Source of the DNA: Raffaelea ambrosiae
Lineage: Eukaryota > Ascomycota > Sordariomycetes > Ophiostomatales > Ophiostomataceae
Direction of reading: 5' to 3'
DNA length: 64,000 nt
Assembly: GCA_002778195.1 (NCBI GenBank)
Contig: PCDI01000001.1
Span: 2,806,857-2,870,856, forward strand
Positions 21,343 to 31,451 of the stretch are shown here, one piece after another. Below the pieces are notes generated by a model. The model searched no databases and was not told the origin of the DNA. It was given only the letters and a program-made list of their open reading frames with translations. Both the position numbers and the translations under genes were made by a program. How positions within the stretch are numbered: position 1 is the first letter of the stretch; the number at the start of each line of letters is the position of its first letter.

Positions 21343-22179
21343 ATGTCGATTTATCTACGTTACGCTCTCTACTACAACTGCCGGCGATATTTGGGGGAGA
21401 TCGAGAGAGTCAAAGACATAGCCTCCCAGTATAACAGCATCGACGACTTTCCAAGAGACGAGGCCAAAGTCGAAACCACAACAAGAAGAGCTGGGCGAGC
21501 CGGTCCAGAGCTGTGTCAAGAGGATATGCGAGTCGACAGCGATGACCATGATATGGAAGGGGAAACAGGCAACACGGACCCCAGTACAGAGAATGAAGAG
21601 CACACATGTCATACCGCGTCTGACTCTGAGGGAAGCGGGTCAGACTCTGGTGAGGAGCTCTCTTCGGCGACATCAGCTAGCGAGGATGCCTTCGCCAAGG
21701 ACCAACCTACTACGACAGGCGAGGAGGACATTCATGATAGCACCGATGGAAACAGCGCATACCCACCTTCTGACAATGGTTACAACTTCTCGGTTAGCGA
21801 GTTTCAGATGGACAGGTTACTGACTTGCCACCGTGTGGTAGCAAAGATTGTGTCGTCCCTTGAGAGAAACATTAACCTGGTTAAGAAGCAGAGGGACGAG
21901 ACGTCGTCCAGCCTCATCGGCCATCTCTGGAGCGAGGCAGCACGGCTCAATGGGTCAGAGCCTGCTAAGCTACCATGCAAGCAGAGCATGCCCCTGGATT
22001 GGTGGTTTGATGATGGAGACAACACGACAGAAGCAAACGGCCTGCCCACGGGGTGTAAGAGCCCATTGGTGACACAGTTCACACCCGAAGATCTCTTATG
22101 GAAGGACGAAGTGTGCAAGTACCAGTTGAGCACGGGCCGCGCCATGGATGAGTGTGGGCGTCGTTATATCAAGCTTTAA
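21343..22179 (+). CDS. Unknown acidic Ser-rich protein
   Basis: An intronless frame of 278 aa starting at an ATG in the context CAGCCATGT. I do not recognise the family. The N-terminus (residues 1-40) has a Tyr/Arg-rich amphipathic stretch (YLRYALYYNCRRYLGEIERV). Residues about 60-150 are highly acidic, Ser/Thr-rich and probably disordered. Residues about 155-278 look folded (FQMDRLLTCHRVVAKIVSSLERNINLV, then DWWFDDG and a LLWKDEVCKYQLS tail), with four or five Cys. No signal peptide or membrane segment is present. Base composition is lower in third-position G/C than the flanking housekeeping genes, consistent with a fast-evolving lineage-restricted gene. The intact frame and the compact C-terminal block are my only support for coding. 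Confidence 0.6.
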   Translation: MSIYLRYALYYNCRRYLGEIERVKDIASQYNSIDDFPRDEAKVETTTRRAGRAGPELCQEDMRVDSDDHDMEGETGNTDPSTENEEHTCHTASDSEGSGSDSGEELSSATSASEDAFAKDQPTTTGEEDIHDSTDGNSAYPPSDNGYNFSVSEFQMDRLLTCHRVVAKIVSSLERNINLVKKQRDETSSSLIGHLWSEAARLNGSEPAKLPCKQSMPLDWWFDDGDNTTEANGLPTGCKSPLVTQFTPEDLLWKDEVCKYQLSTGRAMDECGRRYIKL

Positions 22180-22624
22180 TCGCATGCAGGGCTGTTTGTT
22201 GGGATTCGTGCTTGCTTAGTCTTTCGTGGTCATGGGTTATTTTACATTGCTGGCTCGTGGGATAGATATACGGTGATGGGTAGATTCGGTGCTGGCTTGA
22301 ATACGAATTGAAAAAATCCTTCAGATTGTGCAAGTTTGTACGTGTGAATGCTGGTTTTGCATTTGCAAATCCAAGCCTCGTAAATTTGTAGGGGTCGTTT
22401 TTTACTTCTTGCTCCCTTTTCTTTGCCCATGTGAAAATCGGCGCTGGTGGGGGACCGTCTTAAAGTAATATTGCGATTTCGCATCTTCACTTTGTTTTTT
22501 GCCAGTACCACACTATCCGCAGGATAGCCACAATCTCAGGCATACTCTGGATGACGAATAACGTAAAATAAGAAAACAGTCTCTAATTTTTCCAGCACAA
22601 CACTAACAGAGATGAGCATCTAGA
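22180..22624. other. Intergenic, no gene seen
   Basis: A relatively A/T-rich spacer between the unknown acidic protein and the Swi5-like gene. No feature recognised. Confidence 0.5.
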
Positions 22625-23450
22625 ATGCCGGCGCCACATCTTCGGCCGTCAGCGGATGTCGGCCTCTTGCTCTCCCAGCACAAACTATTTCTCGAGCAGG
22701 CTCAGTCTTTTGTCAGCAAAGACATCTCCGACGGGAAGAAGCCGTATAAGGACTTTCTCGACACAGTGTTTGGGCTCCTCCAATCCCACGAACGCTGGTT
22801 GACAGCCAGGCTTGGAGATGAGACAGCCAGAGGAGACTGTCCGGTCCAATGGGGGACCGTCGAAGTTGCACGCGACACGAAAGAGGCCGACGACAAGTCA
22901 ATCACGCTGCGAATATATGGACCAAGAAAGGAGGACACGAGCGTCATTTCAGTAGCTGATGAAGCGACCGCAGAGACAGTCGTGAGTATCCACTGCTTGC
23001 ACTGTGAACGGCCTCAAACAACCCAGACTGACAAGACAGGAATCCGAAATCAGAACATACGACAAAATGGTAGGCGGGCATTCTGCACATTCTCCAGTGT
23101 GCCTACATACAAGGCGGTCGATTTACTAACGGGCTATTAGAGCAAAGCTCTGGTTCGAGCTGCAAGCCAGGCATCAACCATTTTTGCTTCTAAACAAGCG
23201 GCGAGGCATCGGTAAGATACAGGACGCGGCTAATGGTCCTCTGTTGGCTTTCCAGGGTAGGATGTACTTGACTGACAGCCCCAGGGACAACCAAGAAGTC
23301 GGCGTCGAGGGTCATATCGCCCTCCTCAAGCAGTACAATGATGTTCGTGATATTGGCCAGCAGCTGATTGGCATCATCGCCGAAAATCGCGGCGTGCCTG
23401 TCCGGTCTTTGTATACGGACGGTAGCTTCGGCATGGGACAAGACGATTAG
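22625..23450 (+). CDS. Swi5/Sae3-like recombination mediator with long N-terminal extension
   Basis: Inferred exons are 22625-22981, 23141-23211 and 23261-23450; product 205 aa. Intron 1 is 22982-23140 (GTGAGT...TTACTAAC...TTAG); intron 2 is 23212-23260 (GTAAGA...GCTAATG...GTAG, 49 nt). The C-terminal 60 residues carry the Swi5 signature: HIALLKQYNDVRDIGQQLIG followed by IIAENRGVPVRSLYTDGSFGM, closely like the HxxLLHxYNExKDxxQxLxGxxAxxRGV pattern of the family. Swi5 with Sfr1 stabilises Rad51/Dmc1 filaments in homologous recombination. Residues 1-125 are unfamiliar; yeast and animal Swi5 proteins are usually much shorter, so this is either a fungal extension or a mis-joined exon. Reading through intron 2 also stays open but then needs a poorer acceptor for intron 1. 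Convergent with RPL16. Confidence 0.6.
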
Positions 23451-23453
23451 TAC

Positions 23454-23522
23454 AGTGTGGGAGTGTCTTCACAAAGTGAGTGTCTTCACAATGCGAGAGT
23501 GTCTTCACAGTGTGAGAGTGTC
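23454..23522. repeat. About 20-bp tandem repeat (GTGAGAGTGTCTTCACA)
   Basis: Three to four imperfect copies start a few bases after the Swi5-like stop codon, so they probably lie in its 3' untranslated region. Confidence 0.85.
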
Positions 23523-24049
23523 ATGGAGTTGAGATGTTTCACCCGTGTGCATGTCAGGATATACAATTAGTGTATTTTAATAGCAAAACTCCTGCACCAC
23601 TGCCTTGCCTCATTGCTTTTCCAGTTCCCGAAGACGCCTCTCTTCTTCTCTTGTTTCTTTTTTTCTTTTGAAAGGTTTGTCATATTTTTTTTGCCTTTGT
23701 ATTTTTTGGGGGAATTTCGATATGGTTTAGGAAGACAGCAAACCCGGTTGACCTGCCTTTTTTGTAGCCTACCGTCGTCGTACAGGGCGTGCGTGACCTC
23801 CTCGCCCATTGCTGAACCTTCCGTTTGTCGCCGATCTAAAACAAAACAAAACACATCCATGCCGGAACACACGGTAGGTTGTGCGGATAGTGTGGAAAAA
23901 AGAGCGACGGGGGACACTAAGCCCCCGGATGATGCAACAACGGCTAGTCTCCCCCTGTTCCCTCTTTGTCCCGATGTTCCTTTTCTCCAACTTCTTTTGT
24001 CCCATACCCATGCTCAATCCATGCCTCCCATCAAACGTTCTGTCGTCGT
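23523..24049. other. Convergent 3' intergenic region
   Basis: T-rich spacer between the Swi5-like gene and RPL16, which point toward each other. No gene seen. Confidence 0.5.
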
Positions 24050-25253
24050 CTAGTAGCCGAACGACTCCAGAGCCTTGACCGTCTTCGCGTCGACCTTGGC
24101 GTTCTTCTTGGCCTCGGTGAGTTGCCGGGCAGCGGCCTTCTTGCGCTCGTAGTAGGCAAGGCCCTTTGCTTTTCTCCGCTCCTCGAGTCTGAAAGAAAGA
24201 AAAAAAAATGTTAGCACCCGAATTCTGTGACAGTACATGGTGGAGTAGTCGAAGAAGACCCATAGGGAGAGAGAGAGAGAGAGTACATACCTGGCAACAA
24301 CATCCTGGTACTTCCAGCCAACCTCGTGGCTCAACCGGCCGACGGTGCAGTACTTGCGGCCAGCCTGCAGTCTCAGGACACGCAGAGCCTGGGGAACGAC
24401 AACCTTCTTCTTCTTGTCGTACGGGGGCGGGACACCCTCGAAAACCTTGAGGCGCTCAAGGGCAGCGGCACCACGGGCGGTCTTGTGGGGGATCATACCG
24501 CGGACAGCCTTGTAGAAGATGCGAGACGGGGCGCGGAAGTGGAAGGGACCACCACGAGTCGGGTTGTACCGAGTCATCTTGCGCAGGTAAGAGTGGTACT
24601 TGACTGTAGATCATCCCAATCGAGCGCATGTTAGTTATTTGCCATCCATTCAAAATTGCCAGCAGCAGCGGTTTTGTGATGGTATTGTGAGGGTTTGCGG
24701 TGCTTCTGACGAGGACAAGAACGTACGCTTGGCACGGAAGAACTCTCCGGAGATGTTGAGGGCCTCGCTGCGAACAACGACGATCTTCTGGCCGTTGAGC
24801 AGCTGCTTGGCGACGATGCTGGCCAGACGGCCCAGCAGGTGGCCCTTGCCATCGATGACGACCTGAACGAAAGAAAATGGTTAGCCATACTCCACATCCT
24901 CTGCTTTACGAACAGTAGCAATAGCAAATTGTGCATCGCCTTCATCTCCCGCCTCGTCGTCTCGTTCGTTGTCGTTGTGTCCCTCTCATCCGATTCGAGT
25001 GCAAGTTATGTGCAAGTTATTCCAGCTTTGTTCCGAAGTCTTTCCAGATGCGGGCCCATGGCGATGAGGCCTGTTCCACGACAAGTCTTCCACTATGCCA
25101 ATGTCTGTCCTAATTGCGCAGATTCCAACCGAAGAGAGGCGAGAGACGAGAGACGTAGGCGATGCACTGCAATGCTGGTGATGCACGCGTGCCAGCAAGC
25201 AGACGGCTGGCACAAGAAGAGGAAATACTTACGACAGGCTCGAAGCTCGACAT
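24050..25253 (-). CDS. RPL16: 60S ribosomal protein uL13 (yeast L16, human L13a)
   Basis: Exons 25233-25253, 24727-24862, 24291-24603 and 24050-24188; product 202 aa, the usual length. Introns of 370, 123 and 102 nt are all GT-AG with consistent phase. The protein begins MSSFEPV, then VVIDGKGHLLGRLAS, the L13 core ISGEFFRAKLKYHSYLRK and RGPFHFRAPSRIFYKAVRGMIPHKT-type sequence, and ends with the basic helical tail KKNAKVDAKTVKALESFGY. It is a structural protein of the large subunit, needed for 60S assembly. The first coding exon is only 21 nt and the first intron is the longest in the gene, common in fungal ribosomal-protein genes. The third intron contains a GA-dinucleotide run (about 24267-24282). 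Divergent from SEC72. Confidence 0.96.
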
Positions 25254-25932
25254 TGTGATGTGTGCTGTGATGTCGTCCGCGAGAAAGCGGGCGTTTGGTT
25301 AGAAAGGGGGTTGAAGCTCGACTCGTCTACCCTCCGTTTATGGGTGATGTTCGTTGTGGTCGAGGGATGTTGAGTATCGCGAAAGAGCCTGGGGGGGAAA
25401 AGAACGAAATAAAAAAAATCCCACTCAAATGGCAGCGAAAAATTATCAATTTTCTAGGCTAGGGCTGGTTGGGGCACCAGAGACGACTTTGGGTCCTGGG
25501 CGGAAAAAACGGGAGAACAACCCACCTGGTGTCTTAGGGTTGAGGGACCTCGTCATGTGACATACATCGTCCAAGTGGAAGTGGGGCTGCTCTTTAGCAC
25601 TTGTCAGCGGATCTGAATCGGGACTTCCATCACGTGCAGACATGGGAGGCTGTCGGCTTTACCTACAAAGTAGATGAGCTAATAGTTAGGGGGCCATTTC
25701 TGACCACGTATTCCACAGACGTGCAAGCCTCGCCCAAAAAGACGATACAGCCCCTCCCGCATTTTTTGAGAGGCCCCATTGCGCCCGCCGCTGCCCGTCA
25801 GTCGCCCTCCCTTTCGTCTCCCCGGCTAGCTCGAGTTGAGAACGACAAAGCTCTTTCTCTCTTCCGCACCCTGGGCCGCTGATTCGTGCACATATATACA
25901 TACATACATCTGTCATTACACCGCCCTCCACG
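25254..25932. promoter_or_regulatory. Divergent promoter region, RPL16 / SEC72
   Basis: A 679-bp spacer with the starts of both genes at its ends. I see no recognised ribosomal-protein promoter box. No gene inside. Confidence 0.5.
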
Positions 25933-26568
25933 ATGTCGGACCTCGACACTTTCACATTCTACCCCCTGCGGATCGACCCGCAAACCAAGGCAATCAGCAA
26001 CGCCGATGCATTCACCGACGGCACCACGACCGGCAAGGCGCTCGATGCCGAGCTGACGGCACTGAACCAGCTGCACCGCGCACTCATCGGCCTCGAAAAC
26101 GGCGCCCCCGTGCCACCGCCGCCAGTGCCCTTCAACCCCAAGCGGACGGCCAACGTCAACAAGCTGCGTGACTCGGGCAATGCAGAGTTCCGCAAAGGGC
26201 GCTTCGCAGAGGCCATCAAGTTCTACAGCCTGGGCCTACAGATGGCACTCACGCGGCCGCTGTGGGAGCCGCCACAGGTGGTGCACGAGGAGGTTGCCAC
26301 GCTTTACGCCAACCGCGCGCAGGCGCACATGGCGACGCAGGGCTGGGCTGAGGGCGCCGTGGACGCGGAAGCCAGCGTGGCGGCCAAGAAGACGGGCAAT
26401 GCCAAGGCGTGGTGGCGGCGAGGCAAGTGTCTGATGGAGATGGGGCGGCTCGAGGAGGCACAGGCGTGGGTGCGGCGCGGGCTGGAAACAGAGGGCGAGG
26501 AGCAGGACCTGCTGGCGCTGCGCAAGGAAATCGAGGCACTGCTGGCCAAGGCGGAAGCGGCGCTGTGA
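25933..26568 (+). CDS. SEC72: Sec72-like TPR subunit of the ER post-translational translocon
   Basis: A 211-aa intronless protein. Sec72 is the cytosolic TPR partner of Sec71 in the Sec62/63 complex and docks Hsp70-delivered precursors at the ER membrane. The N-terminal part (FTFYPLRIDPQTKAISNADAF) matches the Sec72 N-domain. After a Pro-rich linker (VPPPPVPFNPKR, about 60-70) there are TPR helices: KLRDSGNAEFRKGRFAEAIKFYSLGLQ (about 76-102), VATLYANRAQAHMATQGWAEGAVDAEASV, and NAKAWWRRGKCLMEMGRLEEAQAWV. No transmembrane segment is present, as expected for Sec72. The start is the first ATG after the divergent promoter. A generic TPR co-chaperone is possible but less likely because of the N-domain. 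Confidence 0.85.
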   Translation: MSDLDTFTFYPLRIDPQTKAISNADAFTDGTTTGKALDAELTALNQLHRALIGLENGAPVPPPPVPFNPKRTANVNKLRDSGNAEFRKGRFAEAIKFYSLGLQMALTRPLWEPPQVVHEEVATLYANRAQAHMATQGWAEGAVDAEASVAAKKTGNAKAWWRRGKCLMEMGRLEEAQAWVRRGLETEGEEQDLLALRKEIEALLAKAEAAL

Positions 26569-27135
26569 AGGGTGGCGAAGAAGGGCGACTGCAGACGAGA
26601 CGGCAACTTGGGAGGAGGATAACTACGGTGTAGAGGGCCTTGGAAGCCGTGGAGGAGGAGCGCAGGTGGCCATTGATGGTGGTGATGCTGTTTCTGCCAC
26701 TGCCACTTCTGCTGCTGGTGCTGCTGGTGCTGCTGCTGACAGCGTTACAACAAAGCGTTACATGTATTATTACCACACTTCTGGGACTGGGGGTCGCCTG
26801 CAAGGCCAGCATTTTCATTTTTCTGCAGTTTCACACTCGGCGCGTATTTATTACTTATGACGTTCTCTTATCTTAGTGGCTCTTATCGATCGATACCCTG
26901 GTAGCTTCGGTGTAACTACTTTGTATTGCTCTACTTGCAAGCTGACCGCCTATGAACCCCCCCGTAACTGCCCCTAAGATTTTCCCTAATACTTTCCATC
27001 CAGCACAGGCGGGGCGCCTTTCCGTCAAACCTGCACAATCTGTGCGACGCCACATATTTGCGTCTCTCCCAGGCAGGCCGAAGCTGTACTCGTCGTCCAT
27101 CTTCCCACAGACCCCAGACAAACCGTTTTTGGACC
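26569..27135. other. Intergenic, no gene seen
   Basis: Spacer between SEC72 and the AMP deaminase start, containing a short CTG-rich patch at about 26708-26740. Confidence 0.5.
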
Positions 27136-30100
27136 ATGCCTGGTAAGTGTATTCTCATTGTTTCGGCGTCGAGCCCGACTGAGATGGCGTCCGACGCTAT
27201 CTGATATGCCCAAAAGAGAGCTTCTTTACATGTGGATGCTGGGGACAGGTGGCCGCCAGGTGGCCGGGAGGGGGCGTTGAGAGGACTTTGGAGAGGACTT
27301 TTGAGCTCCCTTGGAACCACATCTCCGTGTCTGCCCGCACCATCTAACAAAGAAACCAGCTGCGCACCGCCCCGAAGCTTTCACTCTGAGCAGCCCGTCC
27401 TCGCGCTCGGCCTCCAACTCGCCCCCGCACTCGGCCTACATCGCCGGCACGGCAGAGTCAGATGGGGAAGAAGAGGAACACGGTGGCCTGAACGAGCCTG
27501 ATGCGTACGACAGCCAGCACAATGAAGGCGACGGCACAGACAAAGCAGCGGGCAAGCAACCGATGACGTCAGACGCTGCAGAGGACGGCACCCGCGAGGA
27601 CGACGACAGCGACGGGCGCGGGGATGCCGCAGAAATGGAGGACGGCATGCTGCCCCGGGACCTGCCCAAGCGATCCGTGTTCTACGACCCGGTTGCCGAG
27701 CGCCAGATGAGCCAGAGCGATGCGAAGCTGATCTACCAGCAGAGCCAGCTCGATCTCCAGAAGGCAGCCCAGGAGCAGATGGGCCAGCAGACCCCGACGG
27801 GCAGCCCGGTCATGCACGCCGGCGACCCGGGTCACACCATGGCCCCCATGGCTCCCATGGCTCCCATGGCGCGGTCTCCGCTTGTCAGCAAGCTCTCGGA
27901 CCATTACTCGCGCCAGCCGGCCTTGTCACGCGGTCCCCCGGGCCTTGCCAGTGGCGAAGACACCGCCTCGCTGCGGGCCACGGAGGGCACGTCCGTCTTT
28001 GGCGGCAGCGCTGCCGCGAGCCAGGACGTCTACGGAGCCTCATCTACGAGAGTGGCCACGCCGTCGGCAGCGGCCGTGCCCGGCGCCAGTGACGCGGGCA
28101 TCAGCATTGGAGAGCCGGCCGGCATTGGCAGCAGCACCTACGCCGACGCAGACCCGCAGATCACGTCCGAGCTGGCTGCCATCTTCAAGAGCATCCAGAA
28201 AGTCATCGACCTCCGCCACAAATACCTCCGTCTGTCTCTCCAGGGGTCCACAGACAACCCCAAGGACGAGCCCGGCTGGGTCATCTATCCTCCGCCGCCA
28301 GAGCCTGCATGGGCTGCCGAGCACGAGGCGGCCGCCGCGGCCGCGGGCTCACGCCCCATCAGCAGCCTGGCCAACAGCATGTCCAGCAGCTTGGTTCTCC
28401 AGCAGTCCGAGTCGCAGGCGTCGTCCAATGCTCCTGATACCCCGAAGAGGCAGTCGTTTAAGAAGCGCAAGCCAGGGCAGGACATTGGCGAAGACTTCGA
28501 CATGGAGGACCTTCTGCCGCTGCCGGGCGAGAGCGAGATGGTGTACCACCTCGACGACAATGGCGTCTACCAAGTCTTTGAGAATGAAAAGGCGGCCGCG
28601 GCGGACACGCCCATTGTCGGCGTGCCCACGCTGCGCGAATTCTACATGGATCTGGAGCCCGTGCTCTCGGTGTCGGCGGACGGGCCGAGCAAGAGTTTCG
28701 CGTATCGTCGTCTGCAGTATTTGGAGGGCAAGTTCAGCCTCTACACGCTGCTCAACGAGTATCAGGAGACAGCCGACACGAAGCGGGTGCCGCACCGTGA
28801 CTTTTACAACGTCCGCAAGGTCGACACGCACGTCCACCATTCGGCCTGCATGAACCAGAAGCATCTGCTGCGCTTCATCAAGTACAAGATGAAGAAGTGC
28901 CCCGACGAGGTCGTCATCTATCGAGATGGCCGACACCTGACCCTGGCCGAGGTCTTTGACAGCATCAACCTCACTGCCTACGACCTCAGCATCGACACGC
29001 TCGACATGCACGCCCACACCGACTCCTTCCACCGCTTCGACAAGTTCAATCTCAAGTACAACCCGATTGGCGAGTCTCGTCTCCGCACCATCTTCCTCAA
29101 GACCGACAACGACATCCAGGGCCGGTACCTGGCGGAAATCAGCAAGGAGGTCATGGAAGACTTGGAGTCCAGCAAGTACCAGATGGTCGAATGGCGCATT
29201 TCCATCTACGGCAAGTCGCTCGACGAGTGGGAGAAGCTTGCGGCCTGGGTCGTCGACAACAAGCTCTTCTCCCACAACGTGCGCTGGCTGATCCAGATCC
29301 CGCGCCTCTTTGACGTGTACAAGGCCACCGGCATGATGGACTCGTTCGAGCAAGTCATCAAGAACGTCTTCCAGCCGCTGTTTGAGGCGACCAAGAACCC
29401 CCAAGCGTATCCCAATCTCCACATCTTCCTGCAGAGAGTTATCGGCTTCGACAGTGTCGACGATGAGAGCAAGGTCGAGCGCCGCCTGTACAAGAAGTTC
29501 CCGGTGCCCAAGGTGTGGGATTCCAAGCAGAACCCCCCATACAGCTACTGGATTTACTACTTGTTCTCCAACATGGCCACCCTCAATGCCTGGCGCAAGC
29601 AGCGCGGCTTCAACACATTTGTCCTGCGGCCGCACTGCGGCGAAGCGGGCGACTACGAGCACTTGGCCGTGGCAGCGCTCTGCTCGCACAGCATCAGCCA
29701 TGGCCTTTTGCTGCGCAAAGTCCCCCTGCTCCAGTACATCTTCTACCTCGAGCAGATTGGCATTGCCATGTCGCCNCTCAGCAACAACGCGCTCTTCCTG
29801 GCCTACGAGCGCAACCCCTTCCACCAGTACTTCAAGCGAGGACTGAACGTGTCTCTGTCCACCGACGACCCGCTGCAGTTTGCGTTCACCAAGGAGCCCC
29901 TGATCGAGGAGTATGCCGTCGCCGCCCAGATCTACAAACTGAGTCCCGTGGACATGTGTGAGCTGGCCAAGAACTCTGTGCTGCAGAGTGGCTACGAAGC
30001 CTCGGTCAAGGCGCAGTGGCTGGGTTCTGACTTTAACAAGCCTGGGATAGCTGGCAACACAATGGTGAAGACGAATATTCCTGATCGGCGCTCGCACTTC

Positions 30101-30786
30101 CGCCACAGCACCTTGCTCGAGGAACGCCAGATGTAAGTGCCCACAACGATTCCTTCCCCCGCCCCCCTTTTCCCGTTTTCCTCGGGGCACTAACTCTTTT
30201 GTAATTCAGGATTGAGAAATATACCCAGCTTCTGCCCGGTAAGACCGGAGAAGGAGAAGCTGCTAGCTTGCGGCCGGAGAGCGCCGCTGGTGCCGCACCT
30301 CCAAAGTCACCCATCCCTGCTCAAAAGCTTCCGGCAGCTGCGGCTGCTTTTCCAACCAGCAACGCTACTGTCACCCCACAGATTGGGCCCGCTTCTGCTG
30401 GCGGGCCAGCCCAGGCTCATACAGGCAGCTTTGTGTCGCTCCCGGCGGCAGCACGGCCGGATGCTCCGGCCGTGCCAATCAATACGGCGTCCACCAGCCC
30501 CTTCATGGCAGCGGGGGCGACGCCGGCACACATCACGCCTGGATCGCTACTGAGCTCGCCCATGGTCATGTCGAAAGAAGCCACCTGGCCGGTTGAGGGC
30601 AGCCTGGCTGGCGATGCTCACCTCTCGGGCGCCGAGACACGCTACTTCCCGGGCGTGGCCACCCGGCGGCAGCGCAAGGACAGCATGCGGCAGGGGTCGT
30701 GGCATGAGTCAGATGAGGTCAGCGGTGGCCGTGTGCGGAAGTCGAGCTCAAGAAACAGTGTCATTCTCGACGAAGATGAGGAGTAG
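27136..30786 (+). CDS. AMD1: AMP deaminase
   Basis: Exons 27136-27142, 27360-30132 and 30210-30786; product 1118 aa. It hydrolyses AMP to IMP and ammonia in the purine nucleotide cycle. The first coding exon is seven nucleotides (ATGCCTG) before a GTAAGT donor. Residues 1-300 are low-complexity (acidic, Ser/Ala/Pro-rich, with an APMAPMAPM repeat). The catalytic domain holds the zinc motif HVHHSACMNQKHLLRF (His493, His495), EWRISIYG, and SLSTDDPLQF (Asp838/Asp839 region), all typical of AMP deaminases. A Pro/Ala/Ser-rich tail of about 190 residues follows the usual family end. The ambiguous base at 29776 is the third position of a CCN codon, so residue 808 is Pro whatever the base. At about 810 aa, yeast Amd1 is shorter; the extra length is in both disordered ends. 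Convergent with the BAG gene. Confidence 0.93.
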
Positions 30787-31451
30787 GCGTGTTTTGGCTG
30801 GAGGCGTTGTATGAGGGGAGTGTTTTTTTTTTTTCTCTGTTTTTGTTTTTTCCCTTTTCTCTCTTTTTTTCTTTCCCTATTTGCCCTTTTCTCTAGGGTG
30901 GCGGCAGAGGGCGACGTAGACTTCTCAAAAAGGACGGAACGGATGTGATCAATAATAGATAGGTTGCGCACAATAACATGTAGCCAGTATGGGTGAAAAT
31001 GAAGATTTTATGAAATTGTAGTTATCCCACCCATGCAGATATGCCGCGGAAGACTTCATATAACTGTGACCCAGAAAAAGCCAACTCAACTGTAACCCGA
31101 CCAGGAGAAAAACAACTGGGTGTCAAAGCCAGTCCCAATATCCCATATGCCATATCTCATCATGATAACGTTAAGGAGTCGAGCTTGTTGACCAGACCCG
31201 GACAATACAGTAGAAACGAATGCAAAATAAACGAACGAAATCAAATGCATAAGCAGCCAAAAAGACCATTGGAAGTTTAATGAGTAGACTACACGCCGCA
31301 GTACCAAGGATCCGGCAGCTGAAGAAGCAACAACAACAAGAAGACACGGCGAAAGAAACGCTATATAATATCGAACTTCCAGGCAGAAGAGAAAAATATA
31401 AGGGAAAAAAAAAAAGGCGGAGGCTGTCGTGGGCCGAACGGGCAGGCTGAA
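30787..31451. other. Convergent 3' intergenic region
   Basis: Contains T-rich runs (30822-30890) after the AMP deaminase stop and an A-run (31407-31420) before the BAG-gene stop; these probably mark the two 3' ends. No gene seen. Confidence 0.5.

Noticed and set aside
24604..25232. Possible snoRNA in RPL16 introns
   Set aside because: Introns of ribosomal-protein genes often host box C/D snoRNAs, but I found no paired RTGATGA and CTGA boxes with terminal stem on the sense strand.
28349..30190. 613-codon minus-strand frame antisense to AMP deaminase
   Set aside because: Antisense shadow caused by G/C-rich third codon positions; the plus strand has a complete catalytic domain.
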